From contig NZ_JACOON010000001.1 of the NCBI RefSeq assembly GCF_014287795.1, positions 620,001 to 684,000 of the forward strand: a stretch of 64,000 nt of DNA. Reading direction: 5' to 3'. The DNA is from Christensenella tenuis. Lineage in GTDB: Bacteria; Bacillota; Clostridia; Christensenellales; Christensenellaceae. Under the pieces are notes generated by a model, which saw only the letters and a program-made list of their open reading frames with translations, searched no databases and was not told the DNA's origin. A program made the translations under genes and the position numbers. Positions 15,597-25,295 of this stretch are shown here, one piece after another (position 1 is the first letter of the stretch; every line of letters begins with the position of its first letter).

Positions 15597-16751
15597 TTAT
15601 GTCTTCTGACGCGCTGTGTTTGCCATCATAATACGCCTGCCCTGTTTCGATATATTGAGCAAAATCCCAATCATACTCATAAAAATAACCAAGGAAGAAC
15701 TTCCGTAGCTGATAAACGGCAGGGATACGCCCGTTGGAGGCAGCGACGCAGTCACTACACCTACGTTAACCACTACCTGTAAGCCAATCAGCGTGATAAT
15801 ACCCGTCGCAAGCATTGTCCCAAACAGATCCGGTGCAGTTGCTGCGACCTTAATTCCCCTGTAAATCAGAAAAATAAATAAAGCGAGCAATAAGACTGCG
15901 CCTACCAATCCAAGTTCTTCCGCGATAATTGAAAAAATAAAATCCGATTCGCCATAAGGAAGCCATGAAAGCTTTTGGGTTCCGTTTCCGATACCCTGAC
16001 CGAATAACCCGCCCGATCCTATACCATACAAAGACTGTATCACCTGATAACCGTCCCCCGTTGGGTTCTGCCATGGATCCATAAAAGAAGTAACACGGGC
16101 GACCCGATATCCCTCCTGCAGCATGAGAACGAGTATTCCTACAACGCCAATCGCACCAATTGCGGCAAGGTGCCAGCCCTTTACGCCCCCTACAAAGATC
16201 ATGATAAACGTTAGCGCGCAAAGGACAATAATCGCAGAATAATTTGGCTGAAAATACAGCAGGATGCAAATTGGAAAGAGCGCCAGAAGCGGCGGCAACA
16301 CCCCGTGCCGCAGGGTATCCATACGCTTGCGGTTGAGATAGACCGAAGATGCAATAAAAATAATTAATGCAATTTTGGCGATTTCCGCCGGCTGGATACT
16401 GATTCCCAATACCCGAATCCACCGCGAGGATCCGTTCAGATTTACACCAACACCGGGAACAAGCACCGCGATCAAAAAAACTCCGGCTACTGCCAAAGCA
16501 ATATAGCGAAGCTTAAATAGTTTTTTATAATCAAAAAACGCAAAGAAAATCATTGCGACCAGACCAATTGCCGCACCGAACAACTGCTTTTTAAAAAGTG
16601 CCAAACCATCGTAATCATAGTCTTTGGATGATTGCGCCATATAGTAACTGGCACTGAATACCATAATTATCCCATATGCGATTAAGATCAGGGTTACAAT
16701 TAAAATCGAGTAATCAATTGATCCCTTTTGCAAGATATTTTTTTTCTGCAT
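15597..16751 (-). CDS. ftsW: SEDS peptidoglycan polymerase FtsW
   Basis: A 384-residue, ten-helix SEDS protein. Family motifs are intact: GSSRWI then QPAEIAKIA, SFMDPWQNPTGDGYQ, and GESDFIFSIIAEELG containing the catalytic aspartate, then SLPFISYGSS at the last loop. It polymerises glycan strands from lipid II at the septum, normally paired with a class B PBP. Its neighbouring PBP in this cluster lacks transpeptidase residues, so FtsW may be the only active enzyme of that pair. The gene starts 1 base after the murD stop. Confidence 0.94.
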   Translation of the reverse strand: MQKKNILQKGSIDYSILIVTLILIAYGIIMVFSASYYMAQSSKDYDYDGLALFKKQLFGAAIGLVAMIFFAFFDYKKLFKLRYIALAVAGVFLIAVLVPGVGVNLNGSSRWIRVLGISIQPAEIAKIALIIFIASSVYLNRKRMDTLRHGVLPPLLALFPICILLYFQPNYSAIIVLCALTFIMIFVGGVKGWHLAAIGAIGVVGILVLMLQEGYRVARVTSFMDPWQNPTGDGYQVIQSLYGIGSGGLFGQGIGNGTQKLSWLPYGESDFIFSIIAEELGLVGAVLLLALFIFLIYRGIKVAATAPDLFGTMLATGIITLIGLQVVVNVGVVTASLPPTGVSLPFISYGSSSLVIFMSMIGILLNISKQGRRIMMANTARQKT

Positions 16752-16752
16752 A

Positions 16753-18108
16753 TCAAAGTCCGTTCACAATTTCCTTGAAGATACGCCCCCGCTCCTCAAA
16801 ATTTTGAAACATATCCCAACTGGCGCATGCCGGGGACAATAACACGTTATCTCCTTCGTTAGCTATACTGTAGGCTTTTAGAACCGCATCTTCAAATCCG
16901 GTCGCCCGGATATAATTCTGATAACCGCATTCCTCCGCTGCATCAATTAGTTTCCCTGCCGTATCACCCAAGACAATCACCGCTTTAATCATGGGTGTAA
17001 ACGCCTGATAGAGAGGGACAAAATCGCTCTTTTTGTCATATCCTCCCAAAATAAGTACTGTTGGCGCAGCCATCGCACGAATCGCATTCAGTGTCGCATC
17101 AGGATTGGTTCCCTTGGAGTCATTGATAAATGTCACGCCATTCACCGTGCGTACAAATTCAATACGGTGCTCTACCCCCGGAAAAGTACGAAGCGTATTC
17201 GCAATCACATCTGCCGGTATTCCATACAGACAGGCAAGTGCCGTCGCCGCTAACGCATTTTCAAGATTGTGACGGCCGGGAATCCGAAGCTCCTGCGCCG
17301 GCATAATATCAATTTCTTCCCCATCCAGCGAAAAGCGAATGATTCCGTCTGCCACATACGCGCCGTTCGGCGGAATGGTAAGCGCACTGAACCATACGAC
17401 TCCGGCCCTGATTTGATCTTCCAGCCCCCGCACAAGGCCGTTATCGTAATTCAAAACACAATAATCTTCCTGCGTCTGATTTTTAAAGATCTTCGCTTTT
17501 GCCGCAATATAGTTTTCCATAGTGCCATACCGATCCAGATGGTCTTCCGTAATATTCAAGATCGCGCTTTCACGGGGTCGGTAAGCTTCTATAGTGTCAA
17601 GTTGCAATGCGGCCGTTTCCGCAACTACTACGTCGCCTGGCTGCGTCTGCATGGCTTCCTGAGTAATGGGTACGCCGATATTTCCAAGTACATGCGTCGG
17701 AATGCCGGCATTTTTAAAAATTTCGCCGGTAAGCGCTGTCGTAGTTGTTTTTCCATTCGTCCCTGTAATTGCGATAAAATCAGCTTTTGAAACTGCAAAG
17801 CCCAATTCAATCTCAGCAATTACGCGCTTCTCAAGTTCATAAGCCTTGCGAATAAACGGCAAGCCAAGCGGTACGCCCGGGCTTAGAACAAGAATATCCA
17901 TGTCCGAAACTATTTCTGTAGGATCCTGGCCCAACATATCGTGGTAAGAATGTCCATCAAGTTCATGAAGCAATTCCGCCGGCAAATCTTCCCGTTTCTT
18001 CACATCGTAAATCGTTACATCGGCGCCGAGCTTACATAAAAGCGCTGCTGAAGAAATCCCGCTTTTCGCCATGCCGATAACAAGTACCTTTTTATCTTTG
18101 TAATCCAT
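16753..18108 (-). CDS. murD: UDP-N-acetylmuramoyl-L-alanine--D-glutamate ligase MurD
   Basis: A 451-residue Mur ligase with an N-terminal Rossmann-like UDP-binding domain (VLVIGMAKSGISSA), the ATP loop ITGTNGKTTTTAL near 113-125, and a C-terminal domain with NDSKGTNPDAT. It adds D-Glu to UDP-MurNAc-L-Ala in the cytoplasm. AGGAGGCAG precedes the ATG. It lies between mraY and ftsW; murF, normally between murE and mraY, is missing here. Confidence 0.96.
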   Translation of the reverse strand: MDYKDKKVLVIGMAKSGISSAALLCKLGADVTIYDVKKREDLPAELLHELDGHSYHDMLGQDPTEIVSDMDILVLSPGVPLGLPFIRKAYELEKRVIAEIELGFAVSKADFIAITGTNGKTTTTALTGEIFKNAGIPTHVLGNIGVPITQEAMQTQPGDVVVAETAALQLDTIEAYRPRESAILNITEDHLDRYGTMENYIAAKAKIFKNQTQEDYCVLNYDNGLVRGLEDQIRAGVVWFSALTIPPNGAYVADGIIRFSLDGEEIDIMPAQELRIPGRHNLENALAATALACLYGIPADVIANTLRTFPGVEHRIEFVRTVNGVTFINDSKGTNPDATLNAIRAMAAPTVLILGGYDKKSDFVPLYQAFTPMIKAVIVLGDTAGKLIDAAEECGYQNYIRATGFEDAVLKAYSIANEGDNVLLSPACASWDMFQNFEERGRIFKEIVNGL

Positions 18109-18129
18109 TCTCTGCCTCCTGAAGTGCGC

Positions 18130-19143
18130 TTAAAACGAAAAGAAAAACAGCAGAAACGCTCCCACGCATAAAAGCGTCGTTGCAATCATATAACCTGTCA
18201 CAACTTGTGTTTCACTTGCACCGCCGAGTTCAAAGTGGTGATGCAACGGAGCCATGCGAAATACACGTTTCCCACGCAATTTGAATGACCCGACCTGTAT
18301 GATAACGGACACTGCCGAAAGCACAAACATAAAGCCCATAACCGGCAGGAAAAGCTGCATTCCCGTCGCAATACCCATCGCGGTAAGTGCTGCGCCGAGT
18401 GCGAACGCCCCGGTGTCACCCATGAAAACTTTTGCCGGATGCGCATTAAAGCAAAGAAACGCGATGCACGATCCAGCTACCGCGGCGGTAAACATGGTCA
18501 TATTAGACATATCCGCCACGACTTCCGTGTCCGTCATGGCAACTGCTCCTATTACGCTTAACACAAAAATCAGTAAAAATGTAGAGGAATTAATCAGCGT
18601 AATGCCGGTTGCCAGTCCGTCGAGGCCATCTGTAAGATTCACGCTATTTACCATTGCAAGAAGCACAAACATCGTAAATGGGATGAAGCCCCACCCCATC
18701 TGCCAGATGGAGGCAGAAAGCGGGATAGCGACAAAATCAATTCCCAGCCAGTAGTAAGCTAGGCACGCGGCCACTGCCGCGGCAATAAGCTGCAGCACAA
18801 TTTTTTGCCATGCCCGGAGCCCGAGCGAACGCTTTTTAAAGAGTTTCAGTCCATCGTCCAAAAAGCCAATCAAGGCAAACGCCAAAACTGTGATCAGGGC
18901 AAATAACGTATATTTAATATCTCCCGAAGAAAAAATAAAACTCGATGCAATAATACCAACCAGCATTGCAATGCCGCCCATGGTAGGCGTGCCTTCTTTT
19001 ACCAGATGGGTTTGCGGGCCGTCATCACGCACATGCTGGCCCGCCTTCGCTTTTTTTAAAATCGGAATTAAAATCTTTGATGCTACAAAGGTAATTGCAA
19101 AGGCAATCAAAACCGTAAGCAGCATATTCATTATAAAATTCAT
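18130..19143 (-). CDS. mraY: Phospho-N-acetylmuramoyl-pentapeptide transferase MraY
   Basis: A 337-residue integral membrane enzyme with about ten helices. The diagnostic motifs GFLDDGLKLFKKRSLGL, NLTDGLDGLA, FMGDTGAFALG and MAPLHHHFELGG are all intact. It makes lipid I from UDP-MurNAc-pentapeptide and undecaprenyl phosphate. It follows murE after 24 bases. Confidence 0.97.
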   Translation of the reverse strand: MNFIMNMLLTVLIAFAITFVASKILIPILKKAKAGQHVRDDGPQTHLVKEGTPTMGGIAMLVGIIASSFIFSSGDIKYTLFALITVLAFALIGFLDDGLKLFKKRSLGLRAWQKIVLQLIAAAVAACLAYYWLGIDFVAIPLSASIWQMGWGFIPFTMFVLLAMVNSVNLTDGLDGLATGITLINSSTFLLIFVLSVIGAVAMTDTEVVADMSNMTMFTAAVAGSCIAFLCFNAHPAKVFMGDTGAFALGAALTAMGIATGMQLFLPVMGFMFVLSAVSVIIQVGSFKLRGKRVFRMAPLHHHFELGGASETQVVTGYMIATTLLCVGAFLLFFFSF

Positions 19144-19167
19144 GGAGCCAGTCCCTCAGGTTTCTTT

Positions 19168-20625
19168 TTATTTTCTCACAGGCCCGAGCCTGTCGAGTAT
19201 TTCTTCAACAACAACCTTTTCATCAAAGTCGTGCTTTATCCCTTTAATTTCCTGATAATCCTCGTGTCCTTTTCCAGCCAGGAGGATTACATCGTCTTTC
19301 TGGGCATTACGAATCGCATATTCAATCGCTTCCTTCCGGTTTTCAATACAGGTGTATTTTCCGTCCGTCTGTTTCATGCCCTCTTCAATCTGCGCTATAA
19401 TGGCGGCCGGTTCCTCAAACCGGGGATTATCTGACGTAATGATCGTAAAATCGGCGCGTTCCCCCGCAATCTTCCCCATGATGGCACGTTTGCTGGAATC
19501 TCTGTTTCCACCACAGCCAAAAATCGTTACGACCCGGGCGGGCGCAAAGCTCTTAGCTGTGTCGAGCGCATTCTTAAGGCTGTCTGGCGTGTGGGCATAA
19601 TCCAAAATGATGCTGCACTCGCGTCCATGAGTATCAAGCGGCTCAAACCGTCCAGCAACCGGCTTCATCTTTTTTAGCCCCTGTTCAATACAATAGCTGT
19701 CAATCCCTGCTGCATTAGCAGCTACAATTGAGGCCATTGCATTATAAACAGTAAAATATCCGGGAATCGGCACTTCAATGTGTAGATCCCGTCCGTCAAT
19801 TTCAACTGCAAATTTTGTTTTCTCGTGTGTCAGTTCCAAATCTTTTGCCGCATACTGAATTGGCTGGAGTACGCTGTATTTTATTACTTCACTTTTCGCT
19901 GCACCCATCATATTTGCCGCGCTGTCGTCATCAATATTAATTATGGATGTCTCAGCTTGCTCAAACAGCATACTTTTTGCCTGAATATAATTATCCCATG
20001 TCTCGTGGAAATCCAGATGGTCTTGTGTTAGATTAGTAAAAATCCCAATATCAAAATCAATTCCGTAAACCCGTTTCAAAACCAGGGAATGAGAGGAGAC
20101 TTCCATCGCAAGCACTTCGCACCCCTCGTCTGCCATTTCTTTCAACAGACGCTGCAAATCAACCGATTCAGGTGTCGTACGTTCCGTATGAATTACCTTG
20201 TCGCCGATCATATTACGAATTGTCCCGATCAGTCCAACCTTGAGCCCTGCCTGTTCTGCAATTGCTTTAATCATATAGGTCGTCGTCGTTTTTCCGTTGG
20301 TGCCCGTAACCCCAATCATCTTCATGCGGCGCGCAGGATATTCAAAAAAGCGGCACGCTGCAAGTGCCATCGCTTCCCTATCGTTTTTCACAACGATTTG
20401 CGGCACGCTGATCCCTTCCTGATACTCGGTTACAACGATTGCAGCAGCGCCTTTTTTCACCGCGTCCGCAGCATATTTATGTCCGTCTTCAGCAAATCCA
20501 GAAATACAAAAGAACAGATCTCCTTTGTGTACTTTTCGGGAATCATATTTCAGATCCTTAATTTCTGTTTCTTCATTACCATGTATTTTACAATTTATAT
20601 TGCGAAACAATTCACTTAGTTTCAT
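19168..20625 (-). CDS. murE: UDP-MurNAc-L-Ala-D-Glu:meso-diaminopimelate ligase MurE
   Basis: A 485-residue Mur ligase with the N-terminal UDP-MurNAc domain, VTGTNGKTTTTYM for ATP binding, and the C-terminal SDNPRFEEP. The DNPR tetrad is the family hallmark for meso-diaminopimelate rather than lysine, so the cell wall is predicted to be DAP-type. Standard length. It lies between the PBP gene (gap 54 bases) and mraY. Confidence 0.96.
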   Translation of the reverse strand: MKLSELFRNINCKIHGNEETEIKDLKYDSRKVHKGDLFFCISGFAEDGHKYAADAVKKGAAAIVVTEYQEGISVPQIVVKNDREAMALAACRFFEYPARRMKMIGVTGTNGKTTTTYMIKAIAEQAGLKVGLIGTIRNMIGDKVIHTERTTPESVDLQRLLKEMADEGCEVLAMEVSSHSLVLKRVYGIDFDIGIFTNLTQDHLDFHETWDNYIQAKSMLFEQAETSIINIDDDSAANMMGAAKSEVIKYSVLQPIQYAAKDLELTHEKTKFAVEIDGRDLHIEVPIPGYFTVYNAMASIVAANAAGIDSYCIEQGLKKMKPVAGRFEPLDTHGRECSIILDYAHTPDSLKNALDTAKSFAPARVVTIFGCGGNRDSSKRAIMGKIAGERADFTIITSDNPRFEEPAAIIAQIEEGMKQTDGKYTCIENRKEAIEYAIRNAQKDDVILLAGKGHEDYQEIKGIKHDFDEKVVVEEILDRLGPVRK

Positions 20626-20679
20626 TTTTGCATCCTCCCGAAATCCGGATATTATTATACCACAAAATGTTGTATCTAT

Positions 20680-22779
20680 CTACTGCTCAGACGCAATTTG
20701 TAGTTTGAAGTCAATCACAATATTGCTTCCCTTGCTGACTTGCGTTCCCGCCGCAGGGGATTGATCCTGCGCGACTCCGCTGCCTCTTGCAACAAACACG
20801 AGTCCGGATGAAATTGCCGTATTTCGCGCCGTAATGATGTCCATACCCGTAAAATCCGGGACAGTAACCATCTCGTTTCCCTCCTGCTGCATTGTTTTTG
20901 TCTCCATAACAAGTACAACCGTATTGTTTTTATAGACCTCTTCATCAGCTGCCGGAACCTGACTGACTACAGTGCCGCTTCCGTCATAAGATACTTGCAG
21001 TCCTGCATTGGCGAGAATATCGCGTGCCTCCTGCAGCTCCATTCCAACTACATTGGGCACAGTTACCTTTTCCTGTTCCGATACATTTTCGCTGGGCATA
21101 ATGTTCCCATTTTTAAGCGCGCCGTCCAGCGTTTCCTGTACATACGGTGCACACACCATTTCCGCTTTTTCGGTTGCCGGAATCCCAGTGGCCGTAATCA
21201 TGACCATATATTTGGGATTATCGGCCGGTGCGTATGCAATATAGGTGGAAATCATATTTCCCTGCACTATAATCCCATCTTTATATTGATTTGCCGTTCC
21301 GCATATTGCGCCGATGGAATAGCCCGCAATACTAATACCGTCAGACTGCGCCCTGTTTTCCATGATGGATTTGATTTGTGCTGCCGTATCTTCCGTGACC
21401 GTCTGCCCTTTTGCCTCAGGTGCATAGGTTTCCACCATATTTCCCTCGGCATCCGAAAGTCCAAGCACCATTTTAGGCGTATATAATGTACCGCCGTTTA
21501 CGAGGGAAGCCGCTGCACTTGCAAGCTGCATTTGCGATATTCCTATATCGGCGCCTGCTCCCATCATGGCAACATCGGCTTTTCGCGCATATCGCTTTTC
21601 AATCATATCCCCTGCGGTATCTGTTGAAAAATCAATCCCGGTCTTTGTTCCGAAGCCAAATCCTTTCAGGTATTGATAGAATACATCCCGCCCCATAGCA
21701 TCGGCCTGCATGGCTGCGCCCACATTGCAATGGTTCAAAACTGCATTATCCAGATCCTGGGAACCGTGCGCACTATTGCAGACAATTACCTCGCCGTCCA
21801 CAGCGTGAGTTCCCGTGCATATATATTCCCCGGAAACGGTTCCGCTGTCGAGCGCAGCAGCCGCCGTAAAAATTTCTAATATATTTCCTGGCTCATAGGA
21901 ATTTGCGGTGATCACATTTGTCGAAAGCGCGGAAAGCGCTTCGGCATCTTCGCGCGGCGGCGAATTGAGATCGAACTCCGGGATATTTGCCATCGCCAGA
22001 ACTTCTCCATTGGTTACATCCATCACCAAGCCTTGTACGCTCTCCGGAGACTGTATATCATAAAGTTGTTTACACGCAGTCTCTAAAAAGCTTTGTGTAA
22101 TCTCATCTATAGTCAATACGACATTCAGGCCATCTTGCGGTTGGATCATCATTTCCTGACCATTTGGCACGCCGCTTCCATCTTTTGCCGTTTCGGCTAC
22201 CTGCCTGCCCGCACGTCCCGAAAGCGTCGTATTGTAGCGTCGTTCAATCCCTGTCTGTCCTTCTCCGTCAAGCGTAGTATATCCAATAACCTGCGCAGCA
22301 AAATCCTTATTGGGGTAAAAGCGTTTCACATCATCCCGGAAGGCGACTCCCTGCAAATTGAGTGCTTCAATTTGTTCCGATTGTTCCATTGATATCTGTC
22401 TCTTTAACCAGATTTCTTTTTTCTCGGTATTGGTCGCCTTTTGATAAATCTCTTCACGATCCATTTCAAGGATTTGCGAAAGTTGATCCGCAATTTCATT
22501 GGCGTTTTCAGCCTTTGCGATCTTCTCCGGCAGCAGGACAACCGTATCAGCCGCTGCGCTCTGTGCCAGAATCTGCTGATTCCGATCCATAATAGAACCG
22601 CGCTTTGCACTCACTTCAACATCCTTGACCCACTGGGATTCTGCCTGGGCTTTCAGGTCTGGCCCCTTCCATAAAGACCAATATCCCACTCGTGTCATGA
22701 GCAGGATAATGAGTACAATTAATATGATCAATAAGACGAGCAGCCTTTTTCTTGTAATCAGAACATGCGAGGTTGCCAA
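20680..22779 (-). CDS. ftsI: FtsI/SpoVD-type penicillin-binding protein with all three catalytic motifs lost; two PASTA domains
   Basis: 699 residues: transmembrane anchor at about 13-30, PBP dimerisation region at about 55-215 (KRGSIMDRNQQILAQS), transpeptidase-fold domain at about 245-550, then PASTA domains at about 572-626 and 641-697. The fold landmarks are normal, but the active-site SxxK is NILE at 299-302 (codon AAT at 21883-21885), SxN is H350-C-N and KTG is I492-C-G. The serine nucleophile and both lysines are therefore absent, and the protein should neither crosslink nor bind beta-lactams covalently. The frame is open throughout, so this is not a simple pseudogene. The likely role is structural or regulatory, binding FtsW and septal glycan. 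Confidence 0.9.
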   Translation of the reverse strand: MATSHVLITRKRLLVLLIILIVLIILLMTRVGYWSLWKGPDLKAQAESQWVKDVEVSAKRGSIMDRNQQILAQSAAADTVVLLPEKIAKAENANEIADQLSQILEMDREEIYQKATNTEKKEIWLKRQISMEQSEQIEALNLQGVAFRDDVKRFYPNKDFAAQVIGYTTLDGEGQTGIERRYNTTLSGRAGRQVAETAKDGSGVPNGQEMMIQPQDGLNVVLTIDEITQSFLETACKQLYDIQSPESVQGLVMDVTNGEVLAMANIPEFDLNSPPREDAEALSALSTNVITANSYEPGNILEIFTAAAALDSGTVSGEYICTGTHAVDGEVIVCNSAHGSQDLDNAVLNHCNVGAAMQADAMGRDVFYQYLKGFGFGTKTGIDFSTDTAGDMIEKRYARKADVAMMGAGADIGISQMQLASAAASLVNGGTLYTPKMVLGLSDAEGNMVETYAPEAKGQTVTEDTAAQIKSIMENRAQSDGISIAGYSIGAICGTANQYKDGIIVQGNMISTYIAYAPADNPKYMVMITATGIPATEKAEMVCAPYVQETLDGALKNGNIMPSENVSEQEKVTVPNVVGMELQEARDILANAGLQVSYDGSGTVVSQVPAADEEVYKNNTVVLVMETKTMQQEGNEMVTVPDFTGMDIITARNTAISSGLVFVARGSGVAQDQSPAAGTQVSKGSNIVIDFKLQIASEQ

Positions 22780-22795
22780 ACCATTAACTCCTTCT

Positions 22796-23857
22796 TCACG
22801 CTTGGAACCATCCCTTCAATGCTTCCATCATATCTCCGAAGAAACTTTGAATGCCTTCCAAAAAACCCGTTTCCCCAGATGTGTTTTCCTGAACTTGAAC
22901 CGGGGTTTTCTCCTGCACTTCAGGCTGTACGCTTTCCACAGATGCTGTTTCTTCCGCTTCAGGTTCCAGATAAACGATCTGATCGTCTGTTGGATAATAC
23001 ATATTAAGCTCGGTAGAAGCTTTCTCCTGAATGCTGTTAAGATCCTGGCTAAGCGCATTTTCCATTTTTATTTTATCCAGTTCGTCCTGAAGCGTTTCGT
23101 TTTGCGTTTGGATTTGCGCATTTTTATAGCTCAGGTCACTGATCGAAGCATAACGGATTACAATTCCTGTCAACACCGCAAAGACAAAGGCAATCAATAG
23201 AATTGTGGATACAATACCTTTTTTCTTCGGGCTCTCATATTCCACAGCAATCGGTTTTACACCATTATATGCCGTATTCTCGATTTGAGGCGCGCGTTCA
23301 TAGCCACGCACATACCTTTTTGACGCCGGAGCCGGAGCAGCATATCCGCCATAGCTTGCCGCCTGTCGCGGACGCGAATATTCGTTGCGCCGCGAATTTT
23401 CTTCATTCCTTCTTCCGGTGCTTCTTTGTGCCTGCCGCCCCCCGTAAGAATAATCATTCCCCGGAGCATAGGCGCCTTCATACGCGGGCATAAGCCGTCT
23501 GCCGCCAACTACGTTTTTTACGCCTGTCTGCCGGATTCCATAGCGTTCCCCCTGTTGCTCACCAGAATAGCGCCGTGTTTGCTGTACAGGCCTTCTTGCC
23601 TGGCTTGAACGCTGTTCCTGGGCTGGACGCCGTACCTGTGGCGATCTCGTTTGCATGGGACGGCTATTCTGCTGCATGCCTACTCGCCGCGCAGTATGAA
23701 TTTCATCCTGCTGTTGGAGGCGGCGGCGCTCTGCCGCAATTTTTTGCATCCGGTAGGCTTCCATATCAGAAATACGGCCGCGCTCCGTAGCATTTATCCT
23801 ACGTGGCAGTTGTATTCTTTCGTAATTGTCATATGCTCTCTGCGGTATCGCATTCAT
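22796..23857 (-). CDS. ftsL: FtsL-like septal protein with long disordered cytoplasmic arm
   Basis: 353 residues, three times the usual FtsL size. Residues 1-210 are Arg/Gln/Tyr-rich, low complexity and probably disordered. A single helix spans about 214-233 (GIVSTILLIAFVFAVLTGIV), followed by a heptad-rich coiled coil at about 238-275 (NAQIQTQNETLQDELDKIK). An acidic Glu/Val/Gln-rich tail ends in a hydrophobic FLEGIQSFFGDMMEALKGWF helix. Position between rsmH and the PBP gene plus the coiled coil identify FtsL, not sequence identity. It is 16 bases from each neighbour. Confidence 0.78.
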   Translation of the reverse strand: MNAIPQRAYDNYERIQLPRRINATERGRISDMEAYRMQKIAAERRRLQQQDEIHTARRVGMQQNSRPMQTRSPQVRRPAQEQRSSQARRPVQQTRRYSGEQQGERYGIRQTGVKNVVGGRRLMPAYEGAYAPGNDYSYGGRQAQRSTGRRNEENSRRNEYSRPRQAASYGGYAAPAPASKRYVRGYERAPQIENTAYNGVKPIAVEYESPKKKGIVSTILLIAFVFAVLTGIVIRYASISDLSYKNAQIQTQNETLQDELDKIKMENALSQDLNSIQEKASTELNMYYPTDDQIVYLEPEAEETASVESVQPEVQEKTPVQVQENTSGETGFLEGIQSFFGDMMEALKGWFQA

Positions 23858-23873
23858 ATGCTTCTTCCTTTCG

Positions 23874-24812
23874 CTATCTCTTTTCCGCTACCCGTAATTT
23901 CGCGCTTCTTGCACGAGGATTTTCTTCTAATTCTTCTATTCCCGGGAGTATGGGTTTTCTCGTAATTATCTTAATCTGGCTCACCTTCCCGCATACGCAG
24001 ACTGGAAGATCCTTGGGGCATTCGCATGGATTAAACAGTCTTTTGAAGGTTTGTTTCACAATTCTATCCTCGAGGGAGTGGAAGGTGATTACTGCGAACC
24101 TCCCTCCACTTCTCAGGACAGAAACATAATCCTCCAGTGCTTCTCTGAGTCCTGTCAATTCCCCGTTTACTTCGATACGGATTGCCTGAAACGTTCGTTT
24201 CGCAGGATGCGGTCCGTCTCTTCTCGCAGCGGCCGGAATTGCTTTTTTGATTGCTTCTGTTAATTCCTTTGTAGTCTTTATCTGTTTTCCTTCTCGTTCT
24301 TTTACAATGAACCGCGCAATGCGGGCAGCCCAGCGTTCCTCACCATATTCTCTTATGGTCTCCTCGAGGGCGCTCTCGCTGTATCCATTTACTACGTCAT
24401 ACGCGGAAAGGGAATCTCCCTGGTCCATCCGCATATCAAGCGGTGCATCCGTATTATAGGAAAATCCTCTTTCTCCTTCATCAAGCTGAAAAGACGATAC
24501 TCCCAAATCCAGGACAGCCCCGTCAATCTTTTCGATCCCCATGTCATACAGGATCGGTTTGATCCGTTTAAAGTTGTCATGGACCAACGTTACCTGCTCT
24601 TTATAGGTGGAGAACCTTTTCGCACAACGTTCGATCGCAGCTGCGTCCCGATCAATCCCTACGAGTTTTCCGCCAGGTGTAATTTTTTCGAGTATCCCGT
24701 TTGCATGCCCGCCGCCGCCAAGCGTTCCATCTACAATAGTCTTGCCCGTTTTAAGGTTTAGCATTCCGAGCGTTTCATGATAGAGCACCGGAACGTGCCC
24801 GCGCGAACTCAT
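23874..24812 (-). CDS. rsmH: 16S rRNA (cytosine(1402)-N4)-methyltransferase RsmH
   Basis: A 312-residue class I methyltransferase. It opens with [14 protein letters not shown] and the SAM loop [15 protein letters not shown], and carries the inserted helical domain and [12 protein letters not shown] near 263. It methylates C1402 in the ribosomal P site. The ATG overlaps the mraZ stop by 4 bases (ATGA), so the two are translationally coupled. Confidence 0.97.
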   Translation of the reverse strand: MSSRGHVPVLYHETLGMLNLKTGKTIVDGTLGGGGHANGILEKITPGGKLVGIDRDAAAIERCAKRFSTYKEQVTLVHDNFKRIKPILYDMGIEKIDGAVLDLGVSSFQLDEGERGFSYNTDAPLDMRMDQGDSLSAYDVVNGYSESALEETIREYGEERWAARIARFIVKEREGKQIKTTKELTEAIKKAIPAAARRDGPHPAKRTFQAIRIEVNGELTGLREALEDYVSVLRSGGRFAVITFHSLEDRIVKQTFKRLFNPCECPKDLPVCVCGKVSQIKIITRKPILPGIEELEENPRARSAKLRVAEKR

Positions 24813-25240
24813 ATCCCAAGCTCCGCCAACTTGGCGAGCGTTTCTTCGTAATCCTGGTAGGCGCTGTCGTTATATTCTTCCCAACCTTCTTTCGACCAAA
24901 TCTCCGCGCGTGTCATCACACCGATAATAACGGTTTCCTTAGTCACGCCGATATGATCCCGCAACCGCTGTGGCAGGAGAATCCTCCCCTGCTTATCTCC
25001 CTCGCATTCGCAGGCGCTCGCAAACAGCATACGCGTAAAGCTTTGCGCTGCTACATCGGATATCGGTAAATCCTTGAGTTTGCCGGAAAAGTTTGCCCAT
25101 TCTTCGGATGAAAACACAAAAAGGCATTTGCCTACGCCTTTCGTCACGATAAAGCTTTCGCCCAGATCGTCACGAAACTTCGCCGGCATGAATACCCTGC
25201 CCTTGGCATCTATATTGTGTGTGTATTCACCGATCAACAT
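24809..25240 (-). CDS. mraZ: Transcriptional regulator MraZ
   Basis: A 143-residue tandem AbrB-like (SpoVT-type) DNA-binding protein. Both half-repeats are visible: [20 protein letters not shown] near the start and [16 protein letters not shown] near 80. It represses the dcw operon by binding GTGG direct repeats in front of its own gene, and those repeats are present here at 25259-25290. Confidence 0.97.
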   Translation of the reverse strand: MLIGEYTHNIDAKGRVFMPAKFRDDLGESFIVTKGVGKCLFVFSSEEWANFSGKLKDLPISDVAAQSFTRMLFASACECEGDKQGRILLPQRLRDHIGVTKETVIIGVMTRAEIWSKEGWEEYNDSAYQDYEETLAKLAELGI

Positions 25241-25258
25241 CTCCGCACAAGACTCCTT

Positions 25259-25290
25259 TCCCCACTTTTAACCACTTTCCACCACTTTTA
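25259..25290 (-). promoter_or_regulatory. MraZ box: three 10-bp direct repeats
   Basis: On the coding strand AAAGTGG occurs three times at exact 10-base spacing (AAAGTGGTGG, AAAGTGGTTA, AAAGTGGGGA), directly downstream of the -10 box and ahead of the mraZ start. Known MraZ operators are 10-bp-spaced TGGG/GTGG repeats, so autorepression is the natural reading. Confidence 0.85.
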
Positions 25291-25295
25291 ATCAA

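Noticed and set aside
15850..16422. 190-codon minus-strand frame inside ftsW in another phase
   Set aside because: Out-of-frame shadow of ftsW; the ftsW product has all SEDS motifs and membrane helices.
20680..22779. The PBP gene as a pseudogene
   Set aside because: The frame is complete over 699 codons, and the anchor, fold landmarks and two PASTA domains are preserved. Loss is confined to catalytic residues, so a non-catalytic protein is the better reading.
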